A model generated the notes under the pieces. That model did no database searches, was not told where the DNA came from, and saw only the letters and a program-made list of their open reading frames with translations. A DNA stretch of 64,000 nucleotides from Chryseobacterium formosum (GTDB taxonomy: Bacteria; Bacteroidota; Bacteroidia; Flavobacteriales; Weeksellaceae). Positions 8,194 through 15,739 of the stretch are shown here, one piece after another. Numbering within the stretch: position 1 is the first letter of the stretch; each line of letters opens with the position of its first letter. Location of the stretch: the NCBI RefSeq assembly GCF_026460885.1, contig NZ_JAOVZW010000004.1:124001-188000 (forward strand), given 5' to 3'. The translations under genes and the position numbers were made by a program.

Positions 8194-10989
8194 TTAGTTG
8201 GTAAATGTTTTTTTGTTAATTTTCTTTTGCTTCACTTTAAGGATAAAATCAGGAACTTTAGAAATTTCTCCGGCTTTTAAACTGACGTTTCCAACTTTTT
8301 GGTCACAGTAAATATTAGCTGGAAGTGACGATTCATCAATCATCACTGTGTAATTTCCTGTTGGAAGAAACGAAGTGAACTTTCCTTCATCATTGGCGCT
8401 GAATCTCTGTACAAGCTGATTATCTTTAAGGATATTGAAGTAAATGGATGTGGCTTTTAAGTCAAATTCAACAGAAGTTGCAGCATTATAATCTACAAAT
8501 AATCTTCCCATCAAAGTTCCATTTTGATGAAGCGGAATTGTTAAAGGATAGTTGTATCTGTTTAAATCTAATTCTTGTTCATCATAATACCAACCTTGTT
8601 GTATTAATTGTTTTAATTCAAAATTACCGAAAGGAACATTTTTGTAAACTGCTGTTCCTGAAGCGTCCGTTTTTAGTACAACATTATTGATGCTTACAAT
8701 ATAATCATGGGCAGGTTTTTCTTCGGGATCGAAAATATTGTTGTTATTTTCATCATAAAACGTGAAAATTTGAATTTTTCCTTTTTTACCGGAATCAAGC
8801 GCAGATTTTTTAATATTAATCGTAACTCCGAGTTCTAACGTAAAAATATTATTCGTTAAGCTTCCAACAGAATAATTGTACCATGAAGAGTTTAAAAAAG
8901 CTCCGAATTTTTTGGTGCTGTATTTCGCATTGAAAAAAGCTGAAGGCGCTTTACCGTAAATAATATCATCTACATAAGAAATTCCGGTACTTACATTTAG
9001 TTTTTGTTTTAAAAACTGGTTGTTATAGAAAAGTGAGAATGAGCGTCTTTCGTAATCTATATTTTTGTTGAATTGATAGGCAAATGCATATTCAGAAAGA
9101 TAAAAACTTCCTTTCTGATAGATTGCATTAAAGTTAAATTTTTTGAAAGTATAATTTCCGGTAAATCTAAACTGAAACTGTGGATTTTCTACGAGCGGAT
9201 AATTTACAAACCCATTCTCAAAAGATAAAAGAACTGACTGTCTGCTTTTGTAATCTGACCATGTAAAAGATTCTACTAGTCTGTGTACGTCAACATTTTT
9301 AGCTTTATCATCAAACCAGCTCCCTAAAAAATTGTTAAAACTGTTGGAAGATTCATTCTGATATTGGTACATCATACTAAAATTGACGTTCCTTATGCTC
9401 GGAAATTTTACACCGATATCAAATCTTTCATTCTCTGAATATTGCTTTTGAGTGAAAAAGTAATATTTTGGAGTAAAATTAGAATAGTTAAAACTTGTAA
9501 ACAGAGTATAATTTCCGAAACTTCTTGAAACATTCTGCTGAATTTGTGTACTTCCTCTTCGGTTTCCCGGAAAATATGCAGAACTATAGAAGTAATTTCC
9601 ATTAAAATCATATTTATCAATAACTCCTCTGTACGTCGTTTCAAAAGCTAATGAAGGTTTAAGAACATCCTGTACATCGTAAGAACTTAATCCTGCGTTT
9701 AGTTTAGTATTAAATTTCCATTCTTTGTTAAATGCATAATTTCCTTCAGTTCCCAAAATGTGATGTTTCCCTTTTTCATAAGGGTCGTATCTGTAAACGT
9801 AAACAGCCGATAAATTTTTATCGTCATTGTTGGTGTTTAGACTTCCTTTGGTGAAAAAACCATGTCCGTTTTTAAAAAATGCGTTTCTTTCGAGGAGGTT
9901 AAAGTTTTGGTCTACTAATCCGACTTCTAATTTTTTATTTGAGCTAAAATTATGGCTGTATTCTACACCACGACCTGAAAGTGTAGTTTCAAAAATTCTG
10001 TTTACAGAACCTATATTATATTCATTATTACCTTGAAAAAAAGTAATGTTGGTGTTAGTAAGAACCGGTAAATCTTGATTGTTAAAAAGAGATGCATTTG
10101 CTTTTAATAAAAGATATCCCGAAGGTAAATTAAATCCGCCTGAACCTAAAATTTGGTACATATTAAGATTTTCACCCATTCTTCTGAATGAAGTGGTGAT
10201 TTCATTTTTCGAAGGATCTGTAAAATTGCTGTACTGTGGTTCCTGAAAACGCTGCTTACTGGCAATATTCTGAACAGTTACGCTGGTTGTATTAAAAATT
10301 TCTTTTTCGGGATTTCTAAAACCGGAGATATTAATTGTATAATTTGAACTTCCCGAAAGACTTTTTGACGGCTGATAATTAAATGTAAATATGGAATCTT
10401 TTTTTACACCGATAACAGCTTCCTGTTCTACAAAAGAGTTTCCATTGTCTGGATCTGGAAATTTACAAACCAAAGTAATGTTTTGTGCTATATTCCCTGT
10501 GTTTGATACACGAATTTTTACCGAAATAGTCTCATTATCTGAAGTCTTGAAAATAATAGGCGACAGCGGCGACATCATTAAGTTGTTGTCTACTTCAATC
10601 GTATGGGTTGTGATTTGCTCAGAAATAATGTTTCCGGTTTGGGTTAAAAGCTGGATTTTCAGTTCCGAACTTCCCGCTTTTGCATTGGTGTCTGCAATTA
10701 ATCGTAAAGGAATATATTTCTTTTCACCTTTCTGAAGATTTACCGGAATCTGTGCTCCGGAAATTGCTTTGTAACCTTGAGGTAAAACAGATTGCAGGTT
10801 TCCTGTAAAACTCTCTGAACCATTGTTTTGCAGTGCTACGACAATATTAATTAATCTTGATTTTGAAATTTGATTATCTTTTTCAATTTCCATTCTTATA
10901 GGAAACTGCTGAGTTTGAGCATCAGTTTTTATAAAACCAATGACCATTAAAATAAAAAACAGAATTTTCTTTCCGTAACTAAAACTCAT
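8194..10989 (-). CDS. Usher-like outer membrane beta-barrel of a pilus-type cluster
   Basis: The 931-residue product has a signal peptide (to about residue 24, KTDAQ), two N-terminal Ig-like or NEW3-like domains (about 25-240), a long region of alternating aromatic beta-strands consistent with an outer-membrane barrel (about 260-735), and a C-terminal tail with an SdrD-B/EF-hand-like motif (IFTFYDENNNNIFDPEE) and a second beta-sandwich (about 830-925) ending its fold with FLPTGNYTVMIDESSLP. The order of barrel plus two C-terminal sandwiches resembles ushers, especially archaic types, but I see no classical usher signature. It is the last gene of the pilin-chaperone-tip cluster, 8 bp after the tip-like gene. 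The role as secretion pore is inferred from architecture and context. Confidence 0.6.
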   Translation of the reverse strand: MSFSYGKKILFFILMVIGFIKTDAQTQQFPIRMEIEKDNQISKSRLINIVVALQNNGSESFTGNLQSVLPQGYKAISGAQIPVNLQKGEKKYIPLRLIADTNAKAGSSELKIQLLTQTGNIISEQITTHTIEVDNNLMMSPLSPIIFKTSDNETISVKIRVSNTGNIAQNITLVCKFPDPDNGNSFVEQEAVIGVKKDSIFTFNYQPSKSLSGSSNYTINISGFRNPEKEIFNTTSVTVQNIASKQRFQEPQYSNFTDPSKNEITTSFRRMGENLNMYQILGSGGFNLPSGYLLLKANASLFNNQDLPVLTNTNITFFQGNNEYNIGSVNRIFETTLSGRGVEYSHNFSSNKKLEVGLVDQNFNLLERNAFFKNGHGFFTKGSLNTNNDDKNLSAVYVYRYDPYEKGKHHILGTEGNYAFNKEWKFNTKLNAGLSSYDVQDVLKPSLAFETTYRGVIDKYDFNGNYFYSSAYFPGNRRGSTQIQQNVSRSFGNYTLFTSFNYSNFTPKYYFFTQKQYSENERFDIGVKFPSIRNVNFSMMYQYQNESSNSFNNFLGSWFDDKAKNVDVHRLVESFTWSDYKSRQSVLLSFENGFVNYPLVENPQFQFRFTGNYTFKKFNFNAIYQKGSFYLSEYAFAYQFNKNIDYERRSFSLFYNNQFLKQKLNVSTGISYVDDIIYGKAPSAFFNAKYSTKKFGAFLNSSWYNYSVGSLTNNIFTLELGVTINIKKSALDSGKKGKIQIFTFYDENNNNIFDPEEKPAHDYIVSINNVVLKTDASGTAVYKNVPFGNFELKQLIQQGWYYDEQELDLNRYNYPLTIPLHQNGTLMGRLFVDYNAATSVEFDLKATSIYFNILKDNQLVQRFSANDEGKFTSFLPTGNYTVMIDESSLPANIYCDQKVGNVSLKAGEISKVPDFILKVKQKKINKKTFTN

Positions 10990-10997
10990 TTAAAAAC

Positions 10998-12023
10998 TTA
11001 TTGAGGCGTAATTTCGTATTGCAGAGACGTAGAATATTCTCCGGGTTTTGCGTTGATAAGCTGCGGATCCTGAGCTACAGAATAATAAATGAGATCATAA
11101 TTAAAAGCTGTTGTCTGAGAAGCATTTCCTTTAGCTAAAATTTGACTCGTAGTAGATAAGGTTAAAGGATAAACCGTTTGTGTTCCTTGCGATAAAGGCT
11201 GTAATCTTACACGAATTGTAGATATCGGAATGGTATAACCAAGCTGTGAACTAAGATTATTTTGAATAGAACGTACTTTCAGCTGGAAGTTGGTGTTTGT
11301 ACTTACTCTTAAACCATTGGTGTAGGTGACACTGTTTCCGTCATTATAATCTTGCGCACTGTCGAATAAAAGCGTACCATTTGATGCATTAGAGTCAATA
11401 ATCATAGACATTTCCTGCGTAACAGGAGGTGTCCCGGAAAGACTTCCGATATGAAACTGAAAAGTATGTGGTATTCTTCCTATCACATTATTATTTTGGT
11501 CGTAAGCGGTAAATTCTATGGTTGCATTAAATCTCGTCCATGCAGGATAATTTCCCAAATAAGCTCCACCCATAAGCGTAATCGCATATTTTAATGATAA
11601 ACTATAATACGCATTTGGTGAAGATGACATATTATAAAGTGGTGCATTAGATTGAGGAACCAAAAAAGCTTCCACATTTTCCTGCAGAAATACATTTGAT
11701 GTTGCCCCAATTTGAGCCATAGACGGAATCGGTCCCGGACTTGCCTGTCCTGTTGTAGAAATTGGTTGAAGTGAAACCTTGTTCCCCGGAATAGTGTATT
11801 GTCCGTTTTCAGAAATAATATTTTGCTGAAGACGTGCAGAAAGTCTCCAGTTGGGTACATTAAAATTTCCGTTTCCCGCAAATGTAACGGTATATGCATC
11901 CGAATTTGTGTTTCCGTTGTAGTTGTTGATTTGCATATAACTGTTTATCCACGAGCTTACAGAAACCTGAGCATGTAAAACCAAATTTAAAATCAGGAAA
12001 AAAACAGTAAAATATTTATTCAT
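10998..12023 (-). CDS. Two-domain tip/adhesin-like pilus subunit
   Basis: The 341-residue exported protein (signal peptide ending VLHAQ) has two beta-rich halves. The first ends around LSLKYAITLMGG and the second ends the protein with KPGEYSTSLQYEITPQ, the type of final strand seen in fimbrial subunits. LQP/RLQ segments occur in both halves, suggesting internal duplication. Two-domain subunits of chaperone-usher pili are usually tip adhesins, with a binding domain and a pilin domain. Its ATG overlaps the 3-prime end of the chaperone gene by 8 bp, and the usher-like gene follows. The adhesin role is inferred; no ligand can be proposed. Confidence 0.55.
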   Translation of the reverse strand: MNKYFTVFFLILNLVLHAQVSVSSWINSYMQINNYNGNTNSDAYTVTFAGNGNFNVPNWRLSARLQQNIISENGQYTIPGNKVSLQPISTTGQASPGPIPSMAQIGATSNVFLQENVEAFLVPQSNAPLYNMSSSPNAYYSLSLKYAITLMGGAYLGNYPAWTRFNATIEFTAYDQNNNVIGRIPHTFQFHIGSLSGTPPVTQEMSMIIDSNASNGTLLFDSAQDYNDGNSVTYTNGLRVSTNTNFQLKVRSIQNNLSSQLGYTIPISTIRVRLQPLSQGTQTVYPLTLSTTSQILAKGNASQTTAFNYDLIYYSVAQDPQLINAKPGEYSTSLQYEITPQ

Positions 12024-12807
12024 AATTAAAATTCAGTTCTGCCATTTCCAAAGTACTATCGTCCCCGTAATCAATCAGGACAGATAGATTGTAAGAGCCT
12101 TTTTCTTTTAAATCATTAACAGGAATGCTTACTTTTCTGATATTTCCGGGAAGTGTATAAAAAACAACCGTTTCTACGGCTACTTTTTTTCCCGTCGTTG
12201 TATTGATTAGGTCTGTGGTGATTTTACCATCAGTCCATAATGATGATTGGTTTTCAAACTGCAGATTCAGAACTTTATTGGCTGTATCGAATTTTAAATC
12301 TTTAATTTCGATTTTTCTTGCGGAAGTTTCTGGTTTTTTATGAAAAATTTTAATTCCTGATTTTACGCTTACTTTTATTTTGGCTCCCGTATTGTCTTTT
12401 CCGTCTACAGGATTCATTTGACTAACAAAAAGTACGGCTGTATGTGCATCAAGCTGGTCTTTTGATAGAGTAGGAGTAGTTAAAGTTACATTGATGTCCT
12501 TTCTTTCTCCAGGACCAAGGCTGAAATAAGTATCTTCTTTGTTAATGCTTATCCAATCTGCGCAAGAGTTTTCTAAAGTATTTGCTGGTTGCATGATATT
12601 TTCACCTCTCTCATCATATTCCCAATCTCCAAGACTCACAGCAAGATCCAATGTATGTTTTGCACTCACATTGGTTACAGTAACCTTTTGTGTGTTACTG
12701 CTTCCGGATACTGTTTCAAAATAAACTCTTGGTGGAGATACCGAAATTCCTGTCTGAGCTTGAATTTTGATAATTATGAATAAGAAAAGTAAAACAAATT
12801 TTTTCAT
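12016..12807 (-). CDS. PapD-like periplasmic pilus chaperone
   Basis: The 263-residue protein has a signal peptide (ending IKIQAQ) and a two-domain immunoglobulin layout like PapD chaperones: first strands with VSPPRVYFE, the GPGERKDINVTL strand, TAVLFVSQ, and a hinge region SGIKIFHKKPE before the second domain (about 165-263). PapD-type chaperones bind subunits in the periplasm and complete their fold by donor strand. It sits between the pilin-like gene (76 bp upstream) and the tip-like gene (8-bp overlap), which supports the call. Sequence similarity to proteobacterial chaperones is low by eye. Confidence 0.65.
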   Translation of the reverse strand: MKKFVLLFLFIIIKIQAQTGISVSPPRVYFETVSGSSNTQKVTVTNVSAKHTLDLAVSLGDWEYDERGENIMQPANTLENSCADWISINKEDTYFSLGPGERKDINVTLTTPTLSKDQLDAHTAVLFVSQMNPVDGKDNTGAKIKVSVKSGIKIFHKKPETSARKIEIKDLKFDTANKVLNLQFENQSSLWTDGKITTDLINTTTGKKVAVETVVFYTLPGNIRKVSIPVNDLKEKGSYNLSVLIDYGDDSTLEMAELNFNYE

Positions 12808-12825
12808 ATCAGAATTTTACGACAA

Positions 12826-12855
12826 AAGTGCCACAATTTAATATTTGTGACACTT
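12826..12855 (-). terminator. Hairpin between pilin and chaperone genes (attenuator or stabiliser)
   Basis: An 11-bp stem with one G-U pair (12826-12836 with 12845-12855, arm AAGTGYCACAA, 8-nt loop) lies just after the pilin-like gene on the transcribed minus strand. The following T-run is short, so it may only partly terminate or protect the 3-prime end of a pilin-only mRNA. Confidence 0.6.
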
Positions 12856-12883
12856 CTTATCATCATCAGTTTTCAATTTTTTT

Positions 12884-13411
12884 TTATGCACTTACAATGC
12901 TATAAACTAAAGTTGCCTTATAGGTTGATGGGTTTTGCCCAGCTACATAATTATCAATGTAAGTATTCGCACCTCCACCTTGGTATTTTACATTTACATT
13001 TTTATTTACGGCACCACTTGTAGAAGATACAATTGTTGTTTCACTTGCAGAAAGAGGTAAATCCTGCTTATAAGTTGCATTTTCTAATGCCTGTGAACCA
13101 GCAGAAGTGGTAAGTTTTATAGTGCTTACCGCCATATTCTTACCGTTAAGCTCCATATTTGCATTATTTGCCTGCACTTTTACCTGAAATCCTCCGGTAC
13201 TGTAAATCGTTAAATGATTGTCATTTGTTTTACTAACACCATTTTGGTAATCTGCTGTCGTAACATACTCAAGATTTACATCTTTTTGATCTTCCTTAAT
13301 CGTTAAAGTTTGGATAGGCCTAAGAATTACATTCAGTTTAACCTGGTTTTGAGCCTTAGCAGTAGTAGCAAAAGCCACGATAGCTAATGCTGTAAATAAA
13401 AATTGTTTCAT
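12884..13411 (-). CDS. Pilin-like major subunit
   Basis: The 175-residue protein has a clear signal peptide (MKQFLFTALAIVAFATTAKAQ) and a mature beta-rich domain of about 154 residues, rich in Thr, Ser, Asn and Val with no cysteine, ending YKATLVYSIVSA. Size, composition and terminal strand fit a fimbrial or spore-coat-U-like subunit. It is first in the cluster, with the largest gap and a hairpin behind it, a common layout for the abundant subunit of pilus operons. No LPXTG, lipobox or FimA-type processing site was seen, so it does not look like a Bacteroides type V pilin. Confidence 0.55.
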   Translation of the reverse strand: MKQFLFTALAIVAFATTAKAQNQVKLNVILRPIQTLTIKEDQKDVNLEYVTTADYQNGVSKTNDNHLTIYSTGGFQVKVQANNANMELNGKNMAVSTIKLTTSAGSQALENATYKQDLPLSASETTIVSSTSGAVNKNVNVKYQGGGANTYIDNYVAGQNPSTYKATLVYSIVSA

Positions 13412-13456
13412 GTATCAATCAGTTTTAATTAGATATTTATCTATTCTTTTCGAGTG

Positions 13457-13495
13457 CAAAGATACATGCCATTTAGAGAATGGGATTTGCAAAAA
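13457..13495 (-). promoter_or_regulatory. Proximal promoter of the pilus cluster
   Basis: On the minus strand the box TATCTTTG (13457-13464) exactly fits TAnnTTTG, 45 nt before the pilin start. A TTTTTG (13490-13495) lies upstream with a 25-nt spacer, longer than the usual 18-21, suggesting a weak or activator-dependent promoter. Confidence 0.5.
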
Positions 13496-13640
13496 CACGC
13501 TTATTTTTTGTGAATTTTTACAAAAATGAGTAAGTGATACTGTATTTACTGCAAAGAATAGTGTTTTTGCTGCAAATATCTAATTTGAATAATTAATTAT
13601 TGTTGAGAAACAATTGAGAATAATCATTTTTTTTAACTGA

Positions 13641-13689
13641 GATAAAAAGGTAACAGGATTCATTAATTGTCTTAATAAATCCAGTTACC
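13641..13689 (-). terminator. Intrinsic terminator-like hairpin in pilus control region
   Basis: The arms GGTAACAGGATT (13649-13660) and AATCCAGTTACC (13678-13689) pair with one mismatch. Read on the minus strand the hairpin is followed by CCTTTTTATC. It is about 230 nt before the pilin start. Confidence 0.55.
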
Positions 13690-13843
13690 ACTGAAAACTG
13701 ATGATGAAAAGTTTATTAATATGATTGAATGTATTGGTTGAAAAGAATAGATTAAATACTAATAAAAAACTTTTAAAACTTTGTGATTTGGTGTTCTTTT
13801 TATTTTGTGATACTAATGATTTTTATATGTTCTTGTTATTTAA
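13645..13843 (-). ncRNA. Candidate small RNA or attenuated leader upstream of the pilin gene
   Basis: A consensus promoter (13849-13879, minus strand) predicts a start near 13843, and a hairpin followed by TTTTT on the same strand (13641-13689) gives a stop near 13645. The roughly 200-nt stretch between has no ATG-initiated ORF until the hairpin itself. It could be a discrete small RNA or a distal leader of the pilin mRNA with a regulated terminator. No known RNA family was recognised. Confidence 0.35.
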
Positions 13844-13848
13844 TAATG

Positions 13849-13879
13849 CAAATGTAATCAGTATAAATACGTAATACAA
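13849..13879 (-). promoter_or_regulatory. Distal promoter in pilus control region
   Basis: Minus strand: TTG (13877-13879), 20-nt spacer, TACATTTG (13849-13856), a full match to the Bacteroidota primary-sigma consensus. It points toward the pilin gene. Confidence 0.5.
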
Positions 13880-13902
13880 TTTAGTGTGGGTTTGATTTAA
13901 TA

Positions 13903-13937
13903 ATTTTTACGTAAATATTTATAAATTTTTACGTAAA
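13903..13937. promoter_or_regulatory. Direct repeats with 22-bp phase, candidate activator site
   Basis: ATTTTTACGTAAA occurs at 13903-13915 and again at 13925-13937, exactly 22 bp (about two helical turns) apart. A third TACGTA core is at 13868-13873. The pair lies just upstream of the distal promoter, at about -66 and -88, where AraC-type activators often bind paired direct repeats. The neighbouring AraC gene makes it the natural candidate ligand, by inference only. Confidence 0.45.
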
Positions 13938-14001
13938 AATTAATTTTAATCATTTGATAATTAATGGATTATTGTTTTTATTTTATAATTGATTACAAAT
14001 G

Positions 14002-14024
14002 AAAAATGCTCTAATAATTAGAGC
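14002..14024 (-). terminator. Terminator of the AraC-type gene
   Basis: A perfect palindrome (14008-14024, GCTCTAAT-A-ATTAGAGC) is followed on the minus strand by ATTTTTC, 47 nt after the AraC-type stop codon. It separates that transcript from the pilus cluster. Confidence 0.65.
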
Positions 14025-14070
14025 AAAATACATTAATTTATGTGGGATTTTTGTGTGGAATATTAAGATT

Positions 14071-14919
14071 CTATCCAACCAATTCTCTCATATCGGATGG
14101 CTTTTTACCACTATGTTTTTTTACAAAATTGCTAAAGTTACCTTCATCTTTAAAGCCTAAATCAAATGCAATTTCAGATAAAGTATTGTTGGAAAATTTA
14201 ATAGCTTTCTCACATTCGAAAGTGACTTTTTCAATAATCATTTGTTTTGCAGATTTGCCATAAACAAATTCTGTCATGTCTGTCAATTTTCTACTTGATA
14301 CTCTAAGTTCACTTGCGTAATAAGAAACTTTCTTCTCGGTTTTGTAATCTCGCTGAAGAATTACTGTAAAACGATTGACTAAACTTACAGAATGTAAATG
14401 GTCTTCTTTTGGATCATTTTTGTGATCAATGTGTAAATGTGCATCAAGAATTAAACTTTCAATAGCGTTATGAGCTGCAGAAATAAAAATATTTTCTTCA
14501 TCGATAGCAGAAAACTTTTTAAGTCTTTCTATTAATATGATTTTGTTGTAATCGTTGTTCCCAAAATAGGGAGCTACGAAAATGTGAGACTTAAAATTGA
14601 AAAATATATTTGAGTTTAAATAAATACTGTCTTTTGAAGTTTTGTCGAAAAATTCTTTTGAAAAAACAATGGAGTAGATTTCTTTCCCTAAAGTATTTCC
14701 AAACTCTACATTTTTTTGAGGACCAATGAATACTGAGTTTCCTCCAGGAATTTGATATTTTTTATTCTCAACAGTGATGTCAAGATTTTCTCCAACCAGA
14801 AAAATGGAAAAATAATCTGAAGTATTAAATTTTCTTGAAAAATTGTTGCGCTTAATTATTTCGGAAACCAAATTAATACTAAATCCGTTATTTTTTAATT
14901 CATCGAATACTTTAAACAT
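14071..14919 (-). CDS. AraC-family transcriptional regulator
   Basis: The 282-residue protein has an N-terminal cupin-like sensor region (about 1-170) and a C-terminal double helix-turn-helix (about 185-280). The first HTH lies around VSYYASELRVSSRKLTDM and the second around LSEIAFDLGFKDEGNFSNF with the family ending GKKPSDMRE. It is the only regulator next to the pilus cluster, on the same strand and 660 bp upstream, with its own terminator. A role in switching on that cluster is inferred from position. TTATGTGG repeats around its start may be autoregulatory. Confidence 0.88.
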   Translation of the reverse strand: MFKVFDELKNNGFSINLVSEIIKRNNFSRKFNTSDYFSIFLVGENLDITVENKKYQIPGGNSVFIGPQKNVEFGNTLGKEIYSIVFSKEFFDKTSKDSIYLNSNIFFNFKSHIFVAPYFGNNDYNKIILIERLKKFSAIDEENIFISAAHNAIESLILDAHLHIDHKNDPKEDHLHSVSLVNRFTVILQRDYKTEKKVSYYASELRVSSRKLTDMTEFVYGKSAKQMIIEKVTFECEKAIKFSNNTLSEIAFDLGFKDEGNFSNFVKKHSGKKPSDMRELVG

Positions 14920-14975
14920 TATGTGGTGATGGTGTTTAATAAATATTCGCCAAAAATAAGTATTTATGTGGTATA
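14919..14975. promoter_or_regulatory. AraC-type gene promoter with repeated TTATGTGG motif
   Basis: TTATGTGGT occurs at 14919-14927 and 14964-14972, flanking a minus-strand -7 box TATTTTTG (14951-14958). A third TTATGTGG lies behind the gene (14038-14045). Possible autoregulatory sites. The remaining gap up to 15109 is AT-rich with no gene seen. Confidence 0.35.
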
Positions 14976-15109
14976 ATTAATAGTTATTTTGAATATTATG
15001 TAAAAAATATTCAAAAAATAATGCGTTATGTTTGAATTTATTTCAATTGTTTTAAAATAAGGTTAAATTTAACGATAGTAAGAGTATGATTTTGATATTT
15101 GTTTGATAA

Positions 15110-15622
15110 CTATTTTAATAATTCCAAACAAAAAATATTTGCAGGTAATTTAAATTCCTGACTCAAAGTACTTTCAACAAGTTCAAAATTTTTGCTTTTC
15201 AGAAATTCAATTAATGTGTTATGTTGTAAAATATTAATCCAGATAATATCGGCGAATTTAGTTGCAGATGAAAATTTAGTGTAAAGTGAAGTTCTTATTT
15301 CTTCGGAATCATGCTCTGGGAGAATTGCAAAATCAATTTCTGTGGCTCTTTTTTCTTCAGGAAAAAGCGGATTTCTTGAACCGCTTTTGATAAGGCAGTA
15401 TGCAACAGCTAAATTTTCCTTATAAGTTATGATAAGCTGGTTGGAAAGATTATTCAGTTCGTTAATCGTTTTTCTTTCATCAAAATTCTCTTCAATATAA
15501 CTATTGATTTCTTCTTCACTAATAAAACTCTTGTGAAGATTAATAAATGCAAGTTTTTTTACATTTAAAAAATCTGAAACTCCTTTATCTGAACCAATTA
15601 CAAATTTTGAAACTATTTCCAT
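15110..15622 (-). CDS. GNAT-like N-acetyltransferase
   Basis: The 170-residue cytosolic protein fits a GNAT fold by segment order: an N-terminal helix region with SFISEEEINSYIEENF, a strand pair NQLIITYKENLAVAYCLIKSG, an IDFAILPEH strand, and a last part WINILQHNTLIEFLKSKNFELV. The acetyl-CoA loop (Q/RxxGxG/A) is not clear, so this could be a degenerate or unusual member. It is divergent from a MocR-type regulator 117 bp away; MocR genes often control their divergent neighbour. Confidence 0.55.
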   Translation of the reverse strand: MEIVSKFVIGSDKGVSDFLNVKKLAFINLHKSFISEEEINSYIEENFDERKTINELNNLSNQLIITYKENLAVAYCLIKSGSRNPLFPEEKRATEIDFAILPEHDSEEIRTSLYTKFSSATKFADIIWINILQHNTLIEFLKSKNFELVESTLSQEFKLPANIFCLELLK

Positions 15623-15633
15623 TACTTTTTTAT

Positions 15634-15641
15634 CAAAGGTA
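15634..15641 (-). promoter_or_regulatory. -7 box of the GNAT-like gene
   Basis: TACCTTTG on the minus strand, 11 nt before the start codon, implying a very short leader. Confidence 0.5.
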
Positions 15642-15707
15642 GAGAGATTTGATTTCAGAAAATAGATACAGTGTATGAAAAAATAATCAGTACAGATTTT
15701 AATTTTA

Positions 15708-15715
15708 TAAATTTG
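15708..15715 (+). promoter_or_regulatory. -7 box of the MocR-type gene; decides its start
   Basis: TAAATTTG lies 24 nt before the ATG at 15740 but downstream of the alternative GTG at 15671, favouring the ATG start. Confidence 0.45.
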
Positions 15716-15739
15716 CTCAGTATAGATTTATTAAAAAAA

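Noticed and set aside
9827..10735. Plus-strand open frames of 69 and 114 codons over the usher-like gene
   Set aside because: Antisense shadows; no promoter box in the plus direction and no family resemblance.
8194..13411. Type V (FimA/Mfa) fimbrial locus
   Set aside because: No lipobox on the subunits and no RgpB-type cleavage site; the PapD-like protein and large barrel do not belong to that system.
15671..15739. GTG start adding 23 residues to the MocR-type protein
   Set aside because: The likely promoter box at 15708-15715 lies inside this extension.
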